Positions 22,411 through 33,012 of a stretch of DNA of 64,000 nucleotides are shown here, piece by piece. The position numbers were made by a program, and so were the translations under genes. The DNA comes from Caldilineaceae bacterium. Its GTDB lineage: Bacteria; Chloroflexota; Anaerolineae; Caldilineales; Caldilineaceae. The DNA lies in NCBI GenBank assembly GCA_022821585.1, contig JAJEDI010000058.1, forward strand, positions 29,466 to 93,465. Direction: 5' to 3'. Within the stretch, counting starts at the first letter, position 1, and the number at the start of each line of letters is the position of its first letter. The notes beneath the pieces were generated by a model, which was not told the origin of the DNA, did not search any database, and saw nothing but the letters and a program-made list of their open reading frames with translations.

Positions 22411-22641
22411 TGCCGCAGTTTAGGGACCAAAACGGGGCAGTCAGCGGGAAAAATAGGACCAATTTGGGTTAGTTACACTGGAAAACAGGCAGTTGGGCCC
22501 TGTTTGAGCCCACTTTTGGGCGATCGCATGCCCGGGGCGTGGATCTGTGACGAACCCTGTTCAATTCGCCTACGACCTACCAATGAACTTCTGCGCGCCT
22601 CGGGACCGGCAGTTTTGAACCGTCGCCGACCGCAGTTCCCG

Positions 22642-23652
22642 CTAACGAGTCGCGGTCTCCAGGCAAGTCTCTTCCCGGGCCGGTCCATCGTTGTGGAAGC
22701 CGTTCAGGTGCAGAAAACTCTCCACCTGATTGCGGATGTCGGGCAGGGGTGCTTCGGAGATGTCAAACCAGTGGATGTCGGGGATCCGCCGGAACCATGT
22801 GTACTGGTGGCGGACGAAGCGGTGGGTTTCAATCTGAATGCGTTCGACTGCGGCTGCCAGTGTGATCTCGCCGCGGAGATGTGCGGCGATCTCCCGGTAC
22901 CCCAGGCTGCTGAAGGATGGCAGGTCGGGCGAGTAGCCGGCAGCCAGCAGCGACGCCATTTCCCGCACCAGGCCGGCATCCACCATTTCGTGGACGCGGC
23001 GGTCGATGCGTTCGTGCAGGAGAGGTCGCGGCAGGTCGAGGCCGATCTTGAGGATGCGATAGGGCGGCGGCGCGGCCGTTTCCAGCTCGCTCTTTCTGCG
23101 GCCGGTCGTCTGCACGATCTCCAATGCACGGATGACCCGGCGCATGTTGTTGGGGTGGATCTGTGCGGCTGCTTCGGGGTCCGACGCCTGCAGCCGGGCG
23201 TGCAGCGCCAGGCGCCCGTTTTCCTGTGCGAACGCCTCCAGTTCGGCCCGCAGCGCCGGGTTGGGCGGGACCTCCGGAATCTGCAGCCCTTCAGTCACGG
23301 CCCGCAGGTAGAGGGCCGAACCGCCAACGAGAAAAGGTACGCGCCCCCGTTTGTGGATGGCGTCGATGACGCTGAAAGCCATCTGCTGATAGGTCGCCAG
23401 CGCCATCTGCCTGTCAGGGGGCTGAATGTCGACAAGATGGTGGGGAACGCGCGCCTGCTCCGCAGCACTCGGCTTGGCGGTGCCGATGTCCATGCCGCGG
23501 TAGATCTGCCGGCTGTCGGCGCCCACGATCTCGCCGCTGAAGCGGGCCGCCAGGTCGAGGCTGAGAGAGGTCTTGCCGACGGCCGTCGGACCCAGGACTG
23601 CGATGAGGGGCGGCCGCGCCTTTTCCTGGGCCTGCTCATCCGGTGACGGCAT
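22642..23652 (-). CDS. miaA: tRNA dimethylallyltransferase
   Basis: MiaA adds a dimethylallyl group to A37 of tRNAs that read UNN codons. The 336-residue product has the P-loop GPTAVGKTSLS, the DSRQIYRGMDIGTAKPS block, PHHLVDIQPPD, and LVGGSALYLRAVTEGL. The C-terminal QTHRFVRHQYTWFRR-like block (EIQ-THRFVRHQYTWF) completes the family pattern. It overlaps the upstream yraN by 17 bases, implying an SPFH-yraN-miaA operon on the minus strand. No partner miaB is in the window. Confidence 0.97.
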   Translation of the reverse strand: MPSPDEQAQEKARPPLIAVLGPTAVGKTSLSLDLAARFSGEIVGADSRQIYRGMDIGTAKPSAAEQARVPHHLVDIQPPDRQMALATYQQMAFSVIDAIHKRGRVPFLVGGSALYLRAVTEGLQIPEVPPNPALRAELEAFAQENGRLALHARLQASDPEAAAQIHPNNMRRVIRALEIVQTTGRRKSELETAAPPPYRILKIGLDLPRPLLHERIDRRVHEMVDAGLVREMASLLAAGYSPDLPSFSSLGYREIAAHLRGEITLAAAVERIQIETHRFVRHQYTWFRRIPDIHWFDISEAPLPDIRNQVESFLHLNGFHNDGPAREETCLETATR

Positions 23653-24079
23653 GGCGGATATGCTCCACGCTGATCAACTTTCCTGACCCGTCCATCTGCA
23701 CCGCCACCGCGTCGATGCGCCAGGGGCCCGGCCACTTGGTTTCCTGCACGTAAATCGTCGCCAGAGCCCGCAGTTTCTTCTGCTTTCTTTGCGTAAAGGC
23801 CTGCAGCGCGGAGCCGAAAGCCCGGCCCCGCCGGGTGCGCACCTCGACCACGACCAGCCACCGTGAATCGGACGCGCCCCGGCTAAAGTCCGGGGCGCGT
23901 TCCTCCGCGATGATATCCAGTTCACCGGCCCGGCAGCGCCAGTTTCGCTCGACGATGCGCAGGCCGGCCTCCTGCAGGGCGCTTACTGCAATCAGTTCAC
24001 CGCGCGTACCCAGAGATCGACGCCCATCGCGCACGCCGTTCGGCTCCTGTCCGGCGCGTTTACCGGGGCGTTGTTTCAA
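23636..24079 (-). CDS. YraN/UPF0102 family protein, predicted endonuclease fold
   Basis: The 147-residue product carries the UPF0102 core: [29 protein letters not shown] and [10 protein letters not shown]. This is a restriction-endonuclease-like fold with D and ExR/K metal-site residues. Its role is unproven; links to DNA repair and recombination have been proposed. Both ends overlap neighbours: 20 bases with the SPFH gene stop and 17 bases with the miaA start. Confidence 0.9.
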   Translation of the reverse strand: MKQRPGKRAGQEPNGVRDGRRSLGTRGELIAVSALQEAGLRIVERNWRCRAGELDIIAEERAPDFSRGASDSRWLVVVEVRTRRGRAFGSALQAFTQRKQKKLRALATIYVQETKWPGPWRIDAVAVQMDGSGKLISVEHIRHAVTG

Positions 24080-25232
24080 CTGTCGGCACGATGCCAGGAC
24101 CCGGCAGAACCAGCGTCGGCGTCATGCCTTCAGGCGTGAAAATCACCTTGTCGGTGTTCCTGAGCGCGTTCGCGTTGGCCTGGGCAATCAGCAACTGCAC
24201 ATAATCCGGCCGTCCGGCATATAGTTCGGCCAGGGCCGACTCCACCGCGATCTGTGCCTTGGCCTGTTCGGCCGCGGCGATGGCCAGCGATTGCGCGATC
24301 TCGATGTCGCGCTGCGCGGCCAGCAGCTCATTCTGCTTCTGCGCTTCGATGACCGCACGTTCCGCTTCGACGCGGGCAAGCTCGTTGGCGCGTTCCGCCT
24401 CGATTACGGCCCTCTGCGCGGCGACCTTCTGCTCCTCCAACTGGGCCAAGGCGGTCTGCTGGCGTGCCTGCTCCTGGATCCGGCTCTGCTCGATGCGGAT
24501 TTCACCTTCCTGGCGCGCCTGCTCGGCGTCGGCCTGCGCATCGGCCCGCAGCTTGTCCTGCGCCGCCTTCTCCGTCTCCAGCCGGCTTTGCACGATGGCG
24601 TCCAGCGCAGACTGTACGGCGCCCGACAGGATCACATCCGGCACCACCAGGTTCTCCACGCGGAGACCGAAATTTTTCGCACGTTCATTCAGTTCATCGT
24701 CGATGCACTGCCGCAACACGTCTCGGGCTGTGCCGACGACGTTGTCGTCAAAGGTGCGGTCACCGACACATACCTTCATCGCCTGGCGCGCCTGGTCCTG
24801 CATGCGGCTGCGGGCCAGGTCATCCTGCAGATAGATGCTCCTGTACTGGGCCCACAGATCCTGGATCATGTCCGCCTGGCTGATGTTCGGGCGGAAAATA
24901 TCACCGCTGACCATCAGGCCGATGCGCTGCTTGTCCTTGGTGATGATCTCCTGGTCCTCTACGTTGAAAGGGATCGCCTGGCTGGAGACGCGTACAAGCT
25001 GAACAAAGAGGCCGACGTCGGTATAGACGCCCGGACCAACGACGTTCTTAATCCTCCCTCCCTGGAACTGAACACCCACCTCCTGTTCGTCGACGCGCTC
25101 GAACGCGTAGAAAAAGTTGCGGGCAAAGAGCATCAGAAAGAGGATAACCACGACGATTACGATCACCATGACGAATGGTGACCCGCTCGGCAGCCTTCTG
25201 GGAACTCTGGGGACATTACCTAAACTGTTCAT
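24060..25232 (-). CDS. SPFH/band-7 (prohibitin-like) membrane protein
   Basis: The 390-residue product starts [10 protein letters not shown]. One membrane segment (about residues 20-40, [16 protein letters not shown]) anchors it, followed by an SPFH domain (about 45-225, [12 protein letters not shown]). A long Ala/Glu/Gln-rich coiled coil follows (about 225-350). SPFH proteins form membrane-bound cages or scaffolds associated with proteases. ATG 25232 is chosen because AAAGGAG lies 8 bases upstream; an upstream start at 25265 would lack such a site. It is the first gene of the yraN-miaA operon. Confidence 0.9.
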   Translation of the reverse strand: MNSLGNVPRVPRRLPSGSPFVMVIVIVVVILFLMLFARNFFYAFERVDEQEVGVQFQGGRIKNVVGPGVYTDVGLFVQLVRVSSQAIPFNVEDQEIITKDKQRIGLMVSGDIFRPNISQADMIQDLWAQYRSIYLQDDLARSRMQDQARQAMKVCVGDRTFDDNVVGTARDVLRQCIDDELNERAKNFGLRVENLVVPDVILSGAVQSALDAIVQSRLETEKAAQDKLRADAQADAEQARQEGEIRIEQSRIQEQARQQTALAQLEEQKVAAQRAVIEAERANELARVEAERAVIEAQKQNELLAAQRDIEIAQSLAIAAAEQAKAQIAVESALAELYAGRPDYVQLLIAQANANALRNTDKVIFTPEGMTPTLVLPGPGIVPTVETTPR

Positions 25233-25591
25233 CTGCTTCTCCTTTCGAGGGAAGTCTCGGCGCACTCCATGAAAGAGCGGCCGCCTATCACAGGCGTTCC
25301 ATTACTGGCTATACCTTACCATACTTTAGCTCTCTCTCCCCTTTAGTTGCTGACATCACCCGGACAATATACAGATAAAACGCATGGTGAAACTGTCAGC
25401 CGGCCTCCCGAGCCCTGCCTGTCCCACCTGTGGGCCTTCTCTGAACCCACCGGTGCCTCGCGAATCGTTCTCCAATTTGACACCAGGCCGATTCCTGGAT
25501 TACTATGGGCCCCAACAACTTAATCGAGCCTTTTGGCAGGATTTCCCGTATTTGGTCCAACATCAGTTCAGACCTTCGAAATCCAGTCGAA

Positions 25592-25713
25592 ACTCTTATC
25601 AAGAGAGGTGGAGGGGCCGGCCCTGTGAAGCCTCGGCAACCGGTGTTGCGATGGAGGAATCCAGCAACGTGACAGGTGCCAATTCCGGCGGTGTGGATGC
25701 ACCGGCAGATGAG
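25592..25713 (+). promoter_or_regulatory. SAM-I (S-box) riboswitch
   Basis: The conserved S-box elements occur in order. P1 begins at CTCTTATCAAGAG; then GGTGGAGGG, CCGGCCCTGTGAAGCC, CGGCAACC, a variable P3 hairpin, GGTGCCAATTCC, a P4 hairpin, and the closing GATGAG. It binds S-adenosylmethionine and turns off methionine-pathway genes when SAM is plentiful. An intrinsic terminator follows at 25735, giving a complete transcriptional switch 130 bases before the start codon of the PLP enzyme. Confidence 0.96.
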
Positions 25714-25734
25714 ATGCTCTGGACAGCGAGTCCC

Positions 25735-25771
25735 AGCCCTCTTCCGTGTATCCGCAGGAAGAGGGCTTTTT
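25735..25771 (+). terminator. intrinsic terminator of the SAM riboswitch
   Basis: An 11-bp perfect stem, AGCCCTCTTCC (25735-25745) / GGAAGAGGGCT (25757-25767), runs straight into a T tract. This is the expression platform of the upstream aptamer. The region 25266-25591 before the aptamer shows no gene. Confidence 0.95.
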
Positions 25772-25842
25772 GATTCCCAGACCGGCCAGAAGGGCGGTGA
25801 CAACGCCTTCGAAACGCTGAAATGCGTTGCAAAGGAGACAGC

Positions 25843-27138
25843 ATGACTACATCCGGTACGACTATATCCCAGAACTCCGGCACGGAACCTCGCTCCGACG
25901 GCGCGTCACCACTGGCCGCCCCCAACGGCCAGGGTCCCGAGAAAAAAATCCCCAGCCTGTCCGGTCAGACTCAGGCCGTCCACGCAGGGGAGAAGCGCTA
26001 TATTTCCCACGATAGCGTGACCGTGCCCATCGTTCAGACCAGCACCTATACCTTCGAGGACACCGCCAGTCTGATCAGCTATATGGAAGAGCACATGTTC
26101 TGGGACGTACCGGAAAGGGAGGAGTATGGACGTTATGGCAACCCGACCGTGCGCGCGGCTGAGGCAAAGCTGGCCGCGCTCGACGGCGCCGAAGACGCCC
26201 TCCTGCTCTCCAGCGGCATGGCCGCCATCACGACCACACTTTTCATTCTGCTCAGTCAGGGCGACCATTTCGTCATGACCGAAGACTGTTACCGCCGCAC
26301 GCGCGGCTTCTGCAACACCTTTCTCACCCGCTTCGGCATCACCTGTACCACCGTCGCCCCCGGCGACTACGAAGCGATCGAGGCCGCCATCCAGCCGGCT
26401 ACAAGGCTGATCTTTTCCGAATCGCCTACCAATCCTTTTCTGCGCTGCGTGGACTATGCCCGCCTCGTCGACATCGCCAAACGCCACGGTCTGCGCACCA
26501 TCATCGACACCACCTTCGCCACGCCCTGTAACGTCCGCCCGCTGGAGTATGGCATCGATCTCGCGATCCACAGCGTGACCAAATATCTGGCCGGCCACAA
26601 CGACCTGCTCGCGGGCTGCGTCACCGGAAGTTTCGACATCACCACGGCACTGCGCCAGTCCCAGGGCATTCTGGGTGCGGTCGTCGACCCCCACTGCGCC
26701 TATCTGATCTTGCGCGGCATCAAAACTCTTGGGCTGCGTATGCGCCAGCACAACGAGAGCGCGCTGCGTATCGCCCGCTACCTGGAAGACCATCCCCTGA
26801 TCCGCCGCGTCTGGTATCCCGGCCTCGCCAGCCACCCCGATCACGAGGTCGCCACACGCACAATGGCCGGTTTCGGCGGCGTCATCAGCTTTGAAGTCGA
26901 AGCCGACGGACCGGCGACGAGCCGCTTTATCGACGCCTGCGGCATCCCGCGCATCGGCCCCAGCCTTGGCGGCGTCGAGAGCCTCATCGAGCAGCCGGCA
27001 ATCGTCAGCTATTTCGATCAAGACCCGGAATACCGGCGGTCATTGGGCATTACCGACGAGCTGGTGCGCCTGAGCGTAGGTATCGAGGATACCGACGATC
27101 TGCTGGCGGACTTCGAACAGGCGCTGGCCAGGATGTAG
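25843..27138 (+). CDS. Cys/Met metabolism PLP-dependent transsulfuration enzyme
   Basis: The 431-residue product belongs to the family of cystathionine gamma-synthase, O-acyl-homoserine sulfhydrylase and Met gamma-lyase. The PLP-binding lysine is K247 ([12 protein letters not shown]). Other family blocks are [38 protein letters not shown] and [14 protein letters not shown]. The SAM riboswitch in front argues for a biosynthetic role in methionine formation (MetB or MetZ type) rather than a lyase; the exact substrate cannot be settled by eye. ATG 25843 is chosen because AAAGGAG lies 5 bases upstream. No other methionine gene is adjacent. Confidence 0.92.
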   Translation: MTTSGTTISQNSGTEPRSDGASPLAAPNGQGPEKKIPSLSGQTQAVHAGEKRYISHDSVTVPIVQTSTYTFEDTASLISYMEEHMFWDVPEREEYGRYGNPTVRAAEAKLAALDGAEDALLLSSGMAAITTTLFILLSQGDHFVMTEDCYRRTRGFCNTFLTRFGITCTTVAPGDYEAIEAAIQPATRLIFSESPTNPFLRCVDYARLVDIAKRHGLRTIIDTTFATPCNVRPLEYGIDLAIHSVTKYLAGHNDLLAGCVTGSFDITTALRQSQGILGAVVDPHCAYLILRGIKTLGLRMRQHNESALRIARYLEDHPLIRRVWYPGLASHPDHEVATRTMAGFGGVISFEVEADGPATSRFIDACGIPRIGPSLGGVESLIEQPAIVSYFDQDPEYRRSLGITDELVRLSVGIEDTDDLLADFEQALARM

Positions 27139-27189
27139 CGCTCAACATTCTCGGCAAGTCGGAACGCCGCGACGAGAGCAACCTTTCCG

Positions 27190-28401
27190 GTGGCCAGACT
27201 CCTTCTAACTCTGCGACGCAAACCCATCAGACGACGAACCCGTTCAGGAGCGTTGCCATTGGCGCTATCGCTCCTCGTCTTCCTGCTCCTGGCCGGCGCC
27301 TGTTCACGTTCCCAGCCCTCCCTGGCCTCGGCCGACGTCGTCGATGTCCTCAGCCGGCCCGTCGATGACAGCTTCGCCCGCGCCCTCGAACCGCTTGATT
27401 TCCAGTTTCCTCTTGACCATGGTCCTCACAACGACTACGCCACCGAGTGGTGGTACTACACCGGCAACCTGACCGGCGAGGACGGCGGCGAATACGGCTT
27501 CCAGCTTACGTTTTTCCGCAGCGCGCTGGCACCGGGCGAGTCCAGCCGGCCGTCCGATTTCGCCGCGCAGCAGATTTACATGGCCCACTTCGCCGTCACC
27601 AGCGCCCCCGCCGGCCGCCATGTCAGCTTCGATCGCTTCAGCCGCGGGGCCGGTGGCGTCGCCGGCGCGACCGGCTTGCCCCGCTACGAGGTCTGGCTGG
27701 ACGACTGGCGTGCGCAGGAGGCCGGGCCGGGACGGTTCCGCCTGCAAGCCGCAGCCGAGGCCGACAGTGGAGCCGTCTCGATCGATCTCACGCTAACCGA
27801 AACGCGCCCGCCCCTGCTCCACGGTGAAGCCGGCTTCAGCCGCAAAGGGCCGGAGCCAGGCAACGCCAACCACTACTACAGCCTCGTGCGTATGGCGACG
27901 TCCGGCCATATCGTTTTCGGCGGCGCGCAGATCGCCGTCACCGGGCTGAGCTGGATGGACCACGAGTTCGGCACGTCCGCCCTCAGCGGGGACGCGGTCG
28001 GCTGGGACTGGTTCGCCGTCACCCTGGACAACGACGTCGTCCTGATGTTCGCCGAAATCCGTACGCAGACGGGCTCATCCCAGGATATCTTTGAAGGCAC
28101 GCTCAGTTTTCCCGACGACCGGCAGGTCCCCATCCAACCGGACGACTTTACCTTGACGCCAACGGGTCAGTGGACCAGCCCGGACAGCGGCACCGTCTAC
28201 CCCAGCGGCTGGCGCGTGACCTTCCCTGAGCATGGAATCGACCTGACGATCGACCCGCTGATCGACGATCAGGAGATGGACGTGACCTTTTCCTACTATG
28301 AAGGCGCCACGGTCGTGCGCGGCACGGTGAACGGCGAGCCCGTCGCCGGTCGCGGTTACGTGGAACTGACCGGTTACGGCGAAGGCGTGTTCCAGCGATA
28401 G
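27190..28401 (+). CDS. lipoprotein with AttH / carotenoid 1,2-hydratase-like lipocalin domains
   Basis: The 403-residue product has a basic N-terminus, a hydrophobic segment and a lipobox LLAGAC (Cys near residue 37), so it is an exported lipoprotein. The remainder matches the AttH / CrtC-like double-lipocalin family: DYATEWWYYTGNL, EYGFQLTFFRS, YYSLVRMATSGH and WMDHEFGTSALSG. Members bind or modify hydrophobic molecules; hydration of carotenoids is known only for true CrtC. No carotenoid gene is nearby, so substrate and activity are open. It starts with GTG. Confidence 0.88.
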   Translation: MARLLLTLRRKPIRRRTRSGALPLALSLLVFLLLAGACSRSQPSLASADVVDVLSRPVDDSFARALEPLDFQFPLDHGPHNDYATEWWYYTGNLTGEDGGEYGFQLTFFRSALAPGESSRPSDFAAQQIYMAHFAVTSAPAGRHVSFDRFSRGAGGVAGATGLPRYEVWLDDWRAQEAGPGRFRLQAAAEADSGAVSIDLTLTETRPPLLHGEAGFSRKGPEPGNANHYYSLVRMATSGHIVFGGAQIAVTGLSWMDHEFGTSALSGDAVGWDWFAVTLDNDVVLMFAEIRTQTGSSQDIFEGTLSFPDDRQVPIQPDDFTLTPTGQWTSPDSGTVYPSGWRVTFPEHGIDLTIDPLIDDQEMDVTFSYYEGATVVRGTVNGEPVAGRGYVELTGYGEGVFQR

Positions 28402-28535
28402 CCGACAGCAGAGCCCCGGTCTTGCCAAACTTCCCAATGGGGGTCACAATGGAAGGAAAGGTCATCGCAGCCAGCGCGGTCGAAGTGCGCGGCCGCGGCA
28501 ACAGTCATCCGTCTGGGATGGGGGGAGTCTGATCG

Positions 28536-29456
28536 ATGGAACAGGAAAGACCTTCAGCGAAATCGTGCCCCGCTTCGGCTAAAATGTGCCCAGTTTCGTC
28601 CAAACTGTCCCTCCCCCGCCTGAGGCTGATCATCTTGGTACTGCTCGCGGCGCTCCTGTTGGCAGCGTGCGGCGGTTCCGACGCGCCTGCTTCGGAGGCG
28701 GAGGAAGCCCCGGCTGCCGCCGATACGGCAACGCCGGTGCCAGAGCCCGATCCAACGGACACGCCTCCGCCGGTACCAACCGACACACCGATGCCGGAGC
28801 CCACGGACACGCCCGTTCCGGAACCGGAGCCGACCAACACGCCTGAACCTGAGCCAGAACCCCCGCCCACTGCCGCGCCGCAGGAGGAATCGGCTGCCGA
28901 GAGCGCAGAAATGCCCGGCACCGGCCAGACGTTTGTGATCGTGGCCGAAGAGTCGGAGGCGCGCTTCAGCATCGATGAACTGCTATTCGGCCAGCCCAAG
29001 ACAGTGATCGGCACAACCAACGCGATTTCAGGGGAAATCACAGTTGATGCGGCCAACCCCGCCGCCAGCGTCATCGGACCGATTCAGATCGAGGCCGGCA
29101 CGTTCGTCACCGACAACGACCGCCGCAACGGCGCAATCCGACGTTTCATCCTGCAGTCCAATCAGTACCAGTTCGTTTCCTTCAGCTCGACAGAGCTTAC
29201 CGGCATGCCGGATTCCGTGGCTGTCGGTGACGACATCGAGTTTGAAGTTACCGGTGACCTGACGGTCCGCGACGTGACAAATCCTGTGCTCTTCATCGTG
29301 ACTCTGCAGGTCATTTCCGAAACTGAACTGCGGGGCAGCGCGGCCACAATCGTTGTCAGAGACGACTTCGACCTCACGATCCCGCAAGTGCCGAACGTCG
29401 CCAACGTGGGCGAAGAGTTCATCGTCGAGTTCGACTTTGTGGCCCGAGCACAGTAG
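28536..29456 (+). CDS. YceI-domain lipoprotein with Pro/Thr/Glu-rich linker
   Basis: The 306-residue product has a hydrophobic segment ending in the lipobox LLLAAC (Cys near residue 44). A low-complexity linker follows (about residues 55-115, repeated PT and EP units), then a YceI domain (about 125-306: FSIDELLFGQPKTVIGTT, FVSFSSTEL, VTGDLTVRDVTNPV). YceI domains are beta-barrels that bind isoprenoid-like lipids. A GGGGGGAG ribosome binding site precedes the ATG. With the preceding AttH-like lipoprotein it may form a pair handling hydrophobic ligands at the cell surface; that is inference. Confidence 0.9.
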   Translation: MEQERPSAKSCPASAKMCPVSSKLSLPRLRLIILVLLAALLLAACGGSDAPASEAEEAPAAADTATPVPEPDPTDTPPPVPTDTPMPEPTDTPVPEPEPTNTPEPEPEPPPTAAPQEESAAESAEMPGTGQTFVIVAEESEARFSIDELLFGQPKTVIGTTNAISGEITVDAANPAASVIGPIQIEAGTFVTDNDRRNGAIRRFILQSNQYQFVSFSSTELTGMPDSVAVGDDIEFEVTGDLTVRDVTNPVLFIVTLQVISETELRGSAATIVVRDDFDLTIPQVPNVANVGEEFIVEFDFVARAQ

Positions 29457-29546
29457 TTTTGCAAACAAGCGTCCAGCCATCAATACTTTTTTGGCTGACC
29501 ACAGATCATTGACCACTGACCACTAGCCTTCGGAGGCTCTTCCGAC

Positions 29547-30485
29547 TTGCCTGCGCAGCAACAGCCAACCATCGTAACCGGTGCCGCGGTTGAGGTCGAG
29601 GCCCTGCGCCAGGGCTTCAACCGCGGTTTCGCCGACTACCGGTACGATATGCATATGGACCCGTCCGGCATGCTCGGGCATCTGCACAGGTCCAGCATTG
29701 CCCCGGAAGACTGCGCTGTCCTGGTGGCGGAAGAGGGGGGCCGGCTGCAAGGCGTCGGCGCCGCTCTGCTGGCCGTGCGCGGTGACGAGGGCTGGTGCGG
29801 CGGCCTCAGTGTCGACCCGGCCTATCGCGGCGGCGGTTGGGGCCGGCGGCTCATGGAGCAGCTCAAGCGCCGCGCCGTCGAGCGCGGCGTTCGACGTGTC
29901 TTGCTGGAGGTGCTGGTCACCAACGACCACGCCCGCTCGGTATACCGCCAGGTCGGCTTCAAGAGATTGCGGGAGTTACTTCTGTGGGAGCGGGATCCGC
30001 GGCAGGGGCCCCTACCGCTCCCGTACGAGCGCCTGGAGGAGACCGATCCGGCCCGGATCGTGCGCGAATTCTACCACTGGCACCAGCTGCCCACGATCTG
30101 GCAGCGCCGCGCCCGCAGTCTGCTCAACTATGTTGAGCAGCATGGCTGTGTCGGCCTCACCATCCCGGCGAAAGACGGCGCGCCGGTCGCCTATGTGCTG
30201 GTTTCGCCGTCGACGTCGTCCGGCGTTCCGGCCGGTGGCCAGCCGGCAGCCCGTCTTCGAATCCTTGACATCGCCGTCGACCCGGAGGCCAACCTTCAGG
30301 ACGCCGCCCGCCCGTTGCTGCAAGCTCTTCAGCTCCGCTACGTCGACGCCAGGTTGACGCTCATGGACCAGCCGGCGGACAGCCGTCTCAACCCGGTTTT
30401 CGCCTCGCTCGGCTTTCGCGTTTTCGACCGCCAGTATGAAATGGTGGTCGACCTGGATCAGAGTCCACCCGATACAGATCAATAG
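29547..30485 (+). CDS. GNAT-family N-acetyltransferase, two-domain
   Basis: The 312-residue product has a classical GNAT acetyl-CoA site in its N-terminal half ([20 protein letters not shown], residues ~90-110, then [13 protein letters not shown]). A second, weaker GNAT-like half begins near residue 160 and retains LDIAVDP and [14 protein letters not shown]. The substrate is unknown. The start is TTG 29547, with GGAGG 10 bases upstream. It precedes the malate dehydrogenase gene by 46 bases on the same strand. Confidence 0.88.
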   Translation: MPAQQQPTIVTGAAVEVEALRQGFNRGFADYRYDMHMDPSGMLGHLHRSSIAPEDCAVLVAEEGGRLQGVGAALLAVRGDEGWCGGLSVDPAYRGGGWGRRLMEQLKRRAVERGVRRVLLEVLVTNDHARSVYRQVGFKRLRELLLWERDPRQGPLPLPYERLEETDPARIVREFYHWHQLPTIWQRRARSLLNYVEQHGCVGLTIPAKDGAPVAYVLVSPSTSSGVPAGGQPAARLRILDIAVDPEANLQDAARPLLQALQLRYVDARLTLMDQPADSRLNPVFASLGFRVFDRQYEMVVDLDQSPPDTDQ

Positions 30486-30531
30486 GAGCAGGAGGTCATC
30501 GCCCCCTGCCGCACCCGGAGACCCAAGCGTG

Positions 30532-31515
30532 ATGAATGACCCGATTCGTGTAGCAGTAACCGGCGCCGCCGGCAATATCGGCTATGCTCTCATTTTTCGT
30601 ATCGCCAATGGCGACCTGTTCGGACCTGATCAACCTGTCATTCTTCAGTTGCTGGAGATACCGCCGGCGATGGGCGCGCTCGAAGGCGTCGCCATGGAGC
30701 TTGACGACTGTGCCTTCCCCCTGCTCTCCGATACGGTACTGACCGACGATCCGGACGTCGCCTTCGCCGGAGCCAACTGGTCCCTGCTGGTCGGCGCCCG
30801 GCCGCGCACCGCAGGCATGGAGCGCAAAGACTTGCTCAGCGCAAACGGCCCCATCTTCGTCACCCAAGGTAAGGCGATCAACGACAACGCCGCCGCCGAC
30901 GTGCGCGTCGTCGTCGTCGGCAATCCGGCCAATACCAACTGCCTGATCGCCATGCACAACGCCCCCGACGTGCCGCAGGAACGCTTTACCGCCATGACCC
31001 GACTCGATCACAATCGTGCGCAGAGCATGCTCGCCAGGAAGGCCGGGCGGCCGCTCCACACGGTCAAAAATGTGGCCATCTGGGGCAATCACAGCGCCAC
31101 CCAGTATCCCGACCTCTTCCATGCCCGGATCGACGGTCAGCCGGCCGCGGCCGTCGTCGCCGACTTCTCCTGGATCAGACGGACATTTATCCCCGCCGTC
31201 CAGCAGCGCGGCGCTGCGGTGATCGCGGCCAGGGGCGCCAGCAGCGCGGCCAGCGCGGCCAACGCCTGCATCAACCACGTGCAGAGTTGGTACGGAGGGG
31301 CGACCGAGGACGACTGGGTCAGTATGGGCATACCCGGCACCGGCGCCTACGACTTTCCCGCCGGCGTGATATTCAGCTATCCCGCGACCGTTGCGGATGG
31401 CGTCTACCAGATCGTGGAAGGGCTGCCGCTGACCGATTTCGACCGCGCCGCCATCGCCGCCAGTGGGCAAGAGCTTCTCGAGGAGCGAGAGGCTGTAGCA
31501 GATTGGTTGACTTGA
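30532..31515 (+). CDS. mdh: malate dehydrogenase (NAD-dependent)
   Basis: This enzyme interconverts malate and oxaloacetate with NAD(H). The 327-residue product has the Rossmann motif [17 protein letters not shown], the substrate-binding arginine loop ([14 protein letters not shown]), TRLDHNRAQ and the catalytic histidine in [11 protein letters not shown]. Length and motifs match the cytosolic-type MDH lineage rather than the LDH-like one. ATG 30532 is preferred over the longer frame because GGAG lies about 11 bases upstream and the extension is unconserved. Confidence 0.96.
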   Translation: MNDPIRVAVTGAAGNIGYALIFRIANGDLFGPDQPVILQLLEIPPAMGALEGVAMELDDCAFPLLSDTVLTDDPDVAFAGANWSLLVGARPRTAGMERKDLLSANGPIFVTQGKAINDNAAADVRVVVVGNPANTNCLIAMHNAPDVPQERFTAMTRLDHNRAQSMLARKAGRPLHTVKNVAIWGNHSATQYPDLFHARIDGQPAAAVVADFSWIRRTFIPAVQQRGAAVIAARGASSAASAANACINHVQSWYGGATEDDWVSMGIPGTGAYDFPAGVIFSYPATVADGVYQIVEGLPLTDFDRAAIAASGQELLEEREAVADWLT

Positions 31516-31647
31516 TCGGGTCGCCCGGGTGTTGGATGTAACAGGGGAGTCTCGCGATTCAGCCGGCCTTGAAGGATTAACTGGTCTGTCGCTGTCGGTA
31601 TTGCCAAGGAAAAGGATGGCCGCTCGGACAACCCAACATGATGAGGT

Positions 31648-31992
31648 TCAGCCGTTTGGGCCTTCCCGCTCCTCCGGCAGTGGATCAACTAAACCCTCGA
31701 TGGCTATCTCCTGATAGGATCGATCGACCGACGCCTCCAACTCCGCCTCCAGCTCGTAGTGGATCGCCAGCTGCACCACCGCGCGCATCACGTCCTGCAG
31801 CTCCTTCGCAAACGCGGCCCGGTCAGGCGGTCCCAGCTTCAGCGCCTTTACACCCTTGCGCTCGAAATGGTTCACCTGGCTGGCCACCTCGCCGCATTCC
31901 TCGGCCAGTCGCGTGACGATATAGAACGGATCGTCCCCGTCCTGGAAGCGGTTGTTCAGCCCCTCGGCGATCTTGTAGAGCTTGTCGATCAT
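31648..31992 (-). CDS. MazG-like nucleotide pyrophosphohydrolase
   Basis: The 114-residue all-helical product has the metal-binding pattern of the MazG/dUTPase-2 superfamily: LAEECGEVASQVNHFE (the ExxE half, near residues 29-44) and the downstream ELQDVMRAVVQLA (the ExxD half). These enzymes hydrolyse (d)NTPs or damaged nucleotides to monophosphates. It is the last gene of a minus-strand operon and starts 6 bases after the rluD-type stop, with AGGAG upstream. Confidence 0.85.
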   Translation of the reverse strand: MIDKLYKIAEGLNNRFQDGDDPFYIVTRLAEECGEVASQVNHFERKGVKALKLGPPDRAAFAKELQDVMRAVVQLAIHYELEAELEASVDRSYQEIAIEGLVDPLPEEREGPNG

Positions 31993-31998
31993 AGAAGC

Positions 31999-33000
31999 TC
32001 ACTCCTCGAGCCTGTCGAGTATGCGCTGCAGCTCAGCGGGCAGCGGGGACTCGAACACGCGCTGCTCTGCCGTCCCGGGCAGTCGGATGCCCAACCTGTG
32101 CGCGTGTAGAAAAGGGCGCTTCAGTGACAGGCGCGGCCGTTTGTACCCGTACTCCGTGTCACCGGCCACGGGACAGTTGCGCCAGGCAAAGTGGGCCCGA
32201 ATCTGGTGCGTGCGTCCCGTGTGCAGATGCGCGCGCACAAACGAAAAGCGCACCGTCTGCCCGCTCGACAGGTCCTCGTAGACCTGCAGGCACTCGTACT
32301 CGGTCACGGCCTCGCGCGCACCGGCGGCCGATCCTCCAGTACCGGTCGCACCACGAAGACCGGAGGGGGCCGGCAAGACGGCCATGCGCTGCCGCCTCGT
32401 CGGATGGCGGCCGATCGGCGCGTCAATGCGGCCCCGCGGCGGCTCGATCCTGCCCTCCAATAGCGCCAGGTACTCCTTGTATACGGTGCGACCGGCGAAC
32501 TGCTCCTGAAGGAAGCGCATCGCCGCGTCGTTCTTGGCCACAACGATCACGCCGGACGTGCCCTTGTCCAGCCTGTGGACGATGCCCGGCCGCTTCTCCC
32601 CGCCGATCCCTTCCAGCTGCGGGCAATGGTGAAGAACAGCGTTTGCGAGGGTGCCTGCCGCGTGGCCCGGCCCCGGATGGACGACCAATCCGGCCGGCTT
32701 GTCAATGACGAGCAGGTCTTTGTCTTCAAAGATGATGTTGAGAGGAATGTCTTCAGGCCGCAATGAAGACTCCACCGGAGTCGGTGGCGCCGCGACCTCG
32801 ATCACAGCTCCGGCTTCCAGGCGCATTCCCGTCTTGCCGGCGCGCAAACCGTCGACGGTGACCAGCCCTTCCGCAATCCAGCGCTGGATTGCGCTGCGGC
32901 TCTCCTCCTCGAACTGGTCCGTGAGCCAGCGATCCAGGCGCTGGCCGGCTGCAGACGGGGGAACGGTAAACCGGTGCACTACTTGGGTCTCGTTGTCCAC
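31999..33000 (-). CDS. RluA/RluD-family 23S rRNA pseudouridine synthase
   Basis: The 333-residue product has an N-terminal S4 RNA-binding domain (about residues 12-75) and the RluA catalytic domain. The catalytic Asp is in HRLDKGTSGVIVVAKN, and the C-terminal RTHQIRAHF block is intact. It isomerises uridines in 23S rRNA, probably in the RluD-type helix-69 positions, although the target cannot be fixed by sequence reading alone. Pairing with lspA on one transcript is common in bacteria. Confidence 0.94.
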   Translation of the reverse strand: MDNETQVVHRFTVPPSAAGQRLDRWLTDQFEEESRSAIQRWIAEGLVTVDGLRAGKTGMRLEAGAVIEVAAPPTPVESSLRPEDIPLNIIFEDKDLLVIDKPAGLVVHPGPGHAAGTLANAVLHHCPQLEGIGGEKRPGIVHRLDKGTSGVIVVAKNDAAMRFLQEQFAGRTVYKEYLALLEGRIEPPRGRIDAPIGRHPTRRQRMAVLPAPSGLRGATGTGGSAAGAREAVTEYECLQVYEDLSSGQTVRFSFVRAHLHTGRTHQIRAHFAWRNCPVAGDTEYGYKRPRLSLKRPFLHAHRLGIRLPGTAEQRVFESPLPAELQRILDRLEE

Positions 33001-33012
33001 CCGCTCCCTTGG

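Noticed and set aside
30436..30531. N-terminal extension of malate dehydrogenase
   Set aside because: It overlaps the GNAT gene, is not conserved in character, and a GGAG-preceded ATG at 30532 fits the family start.
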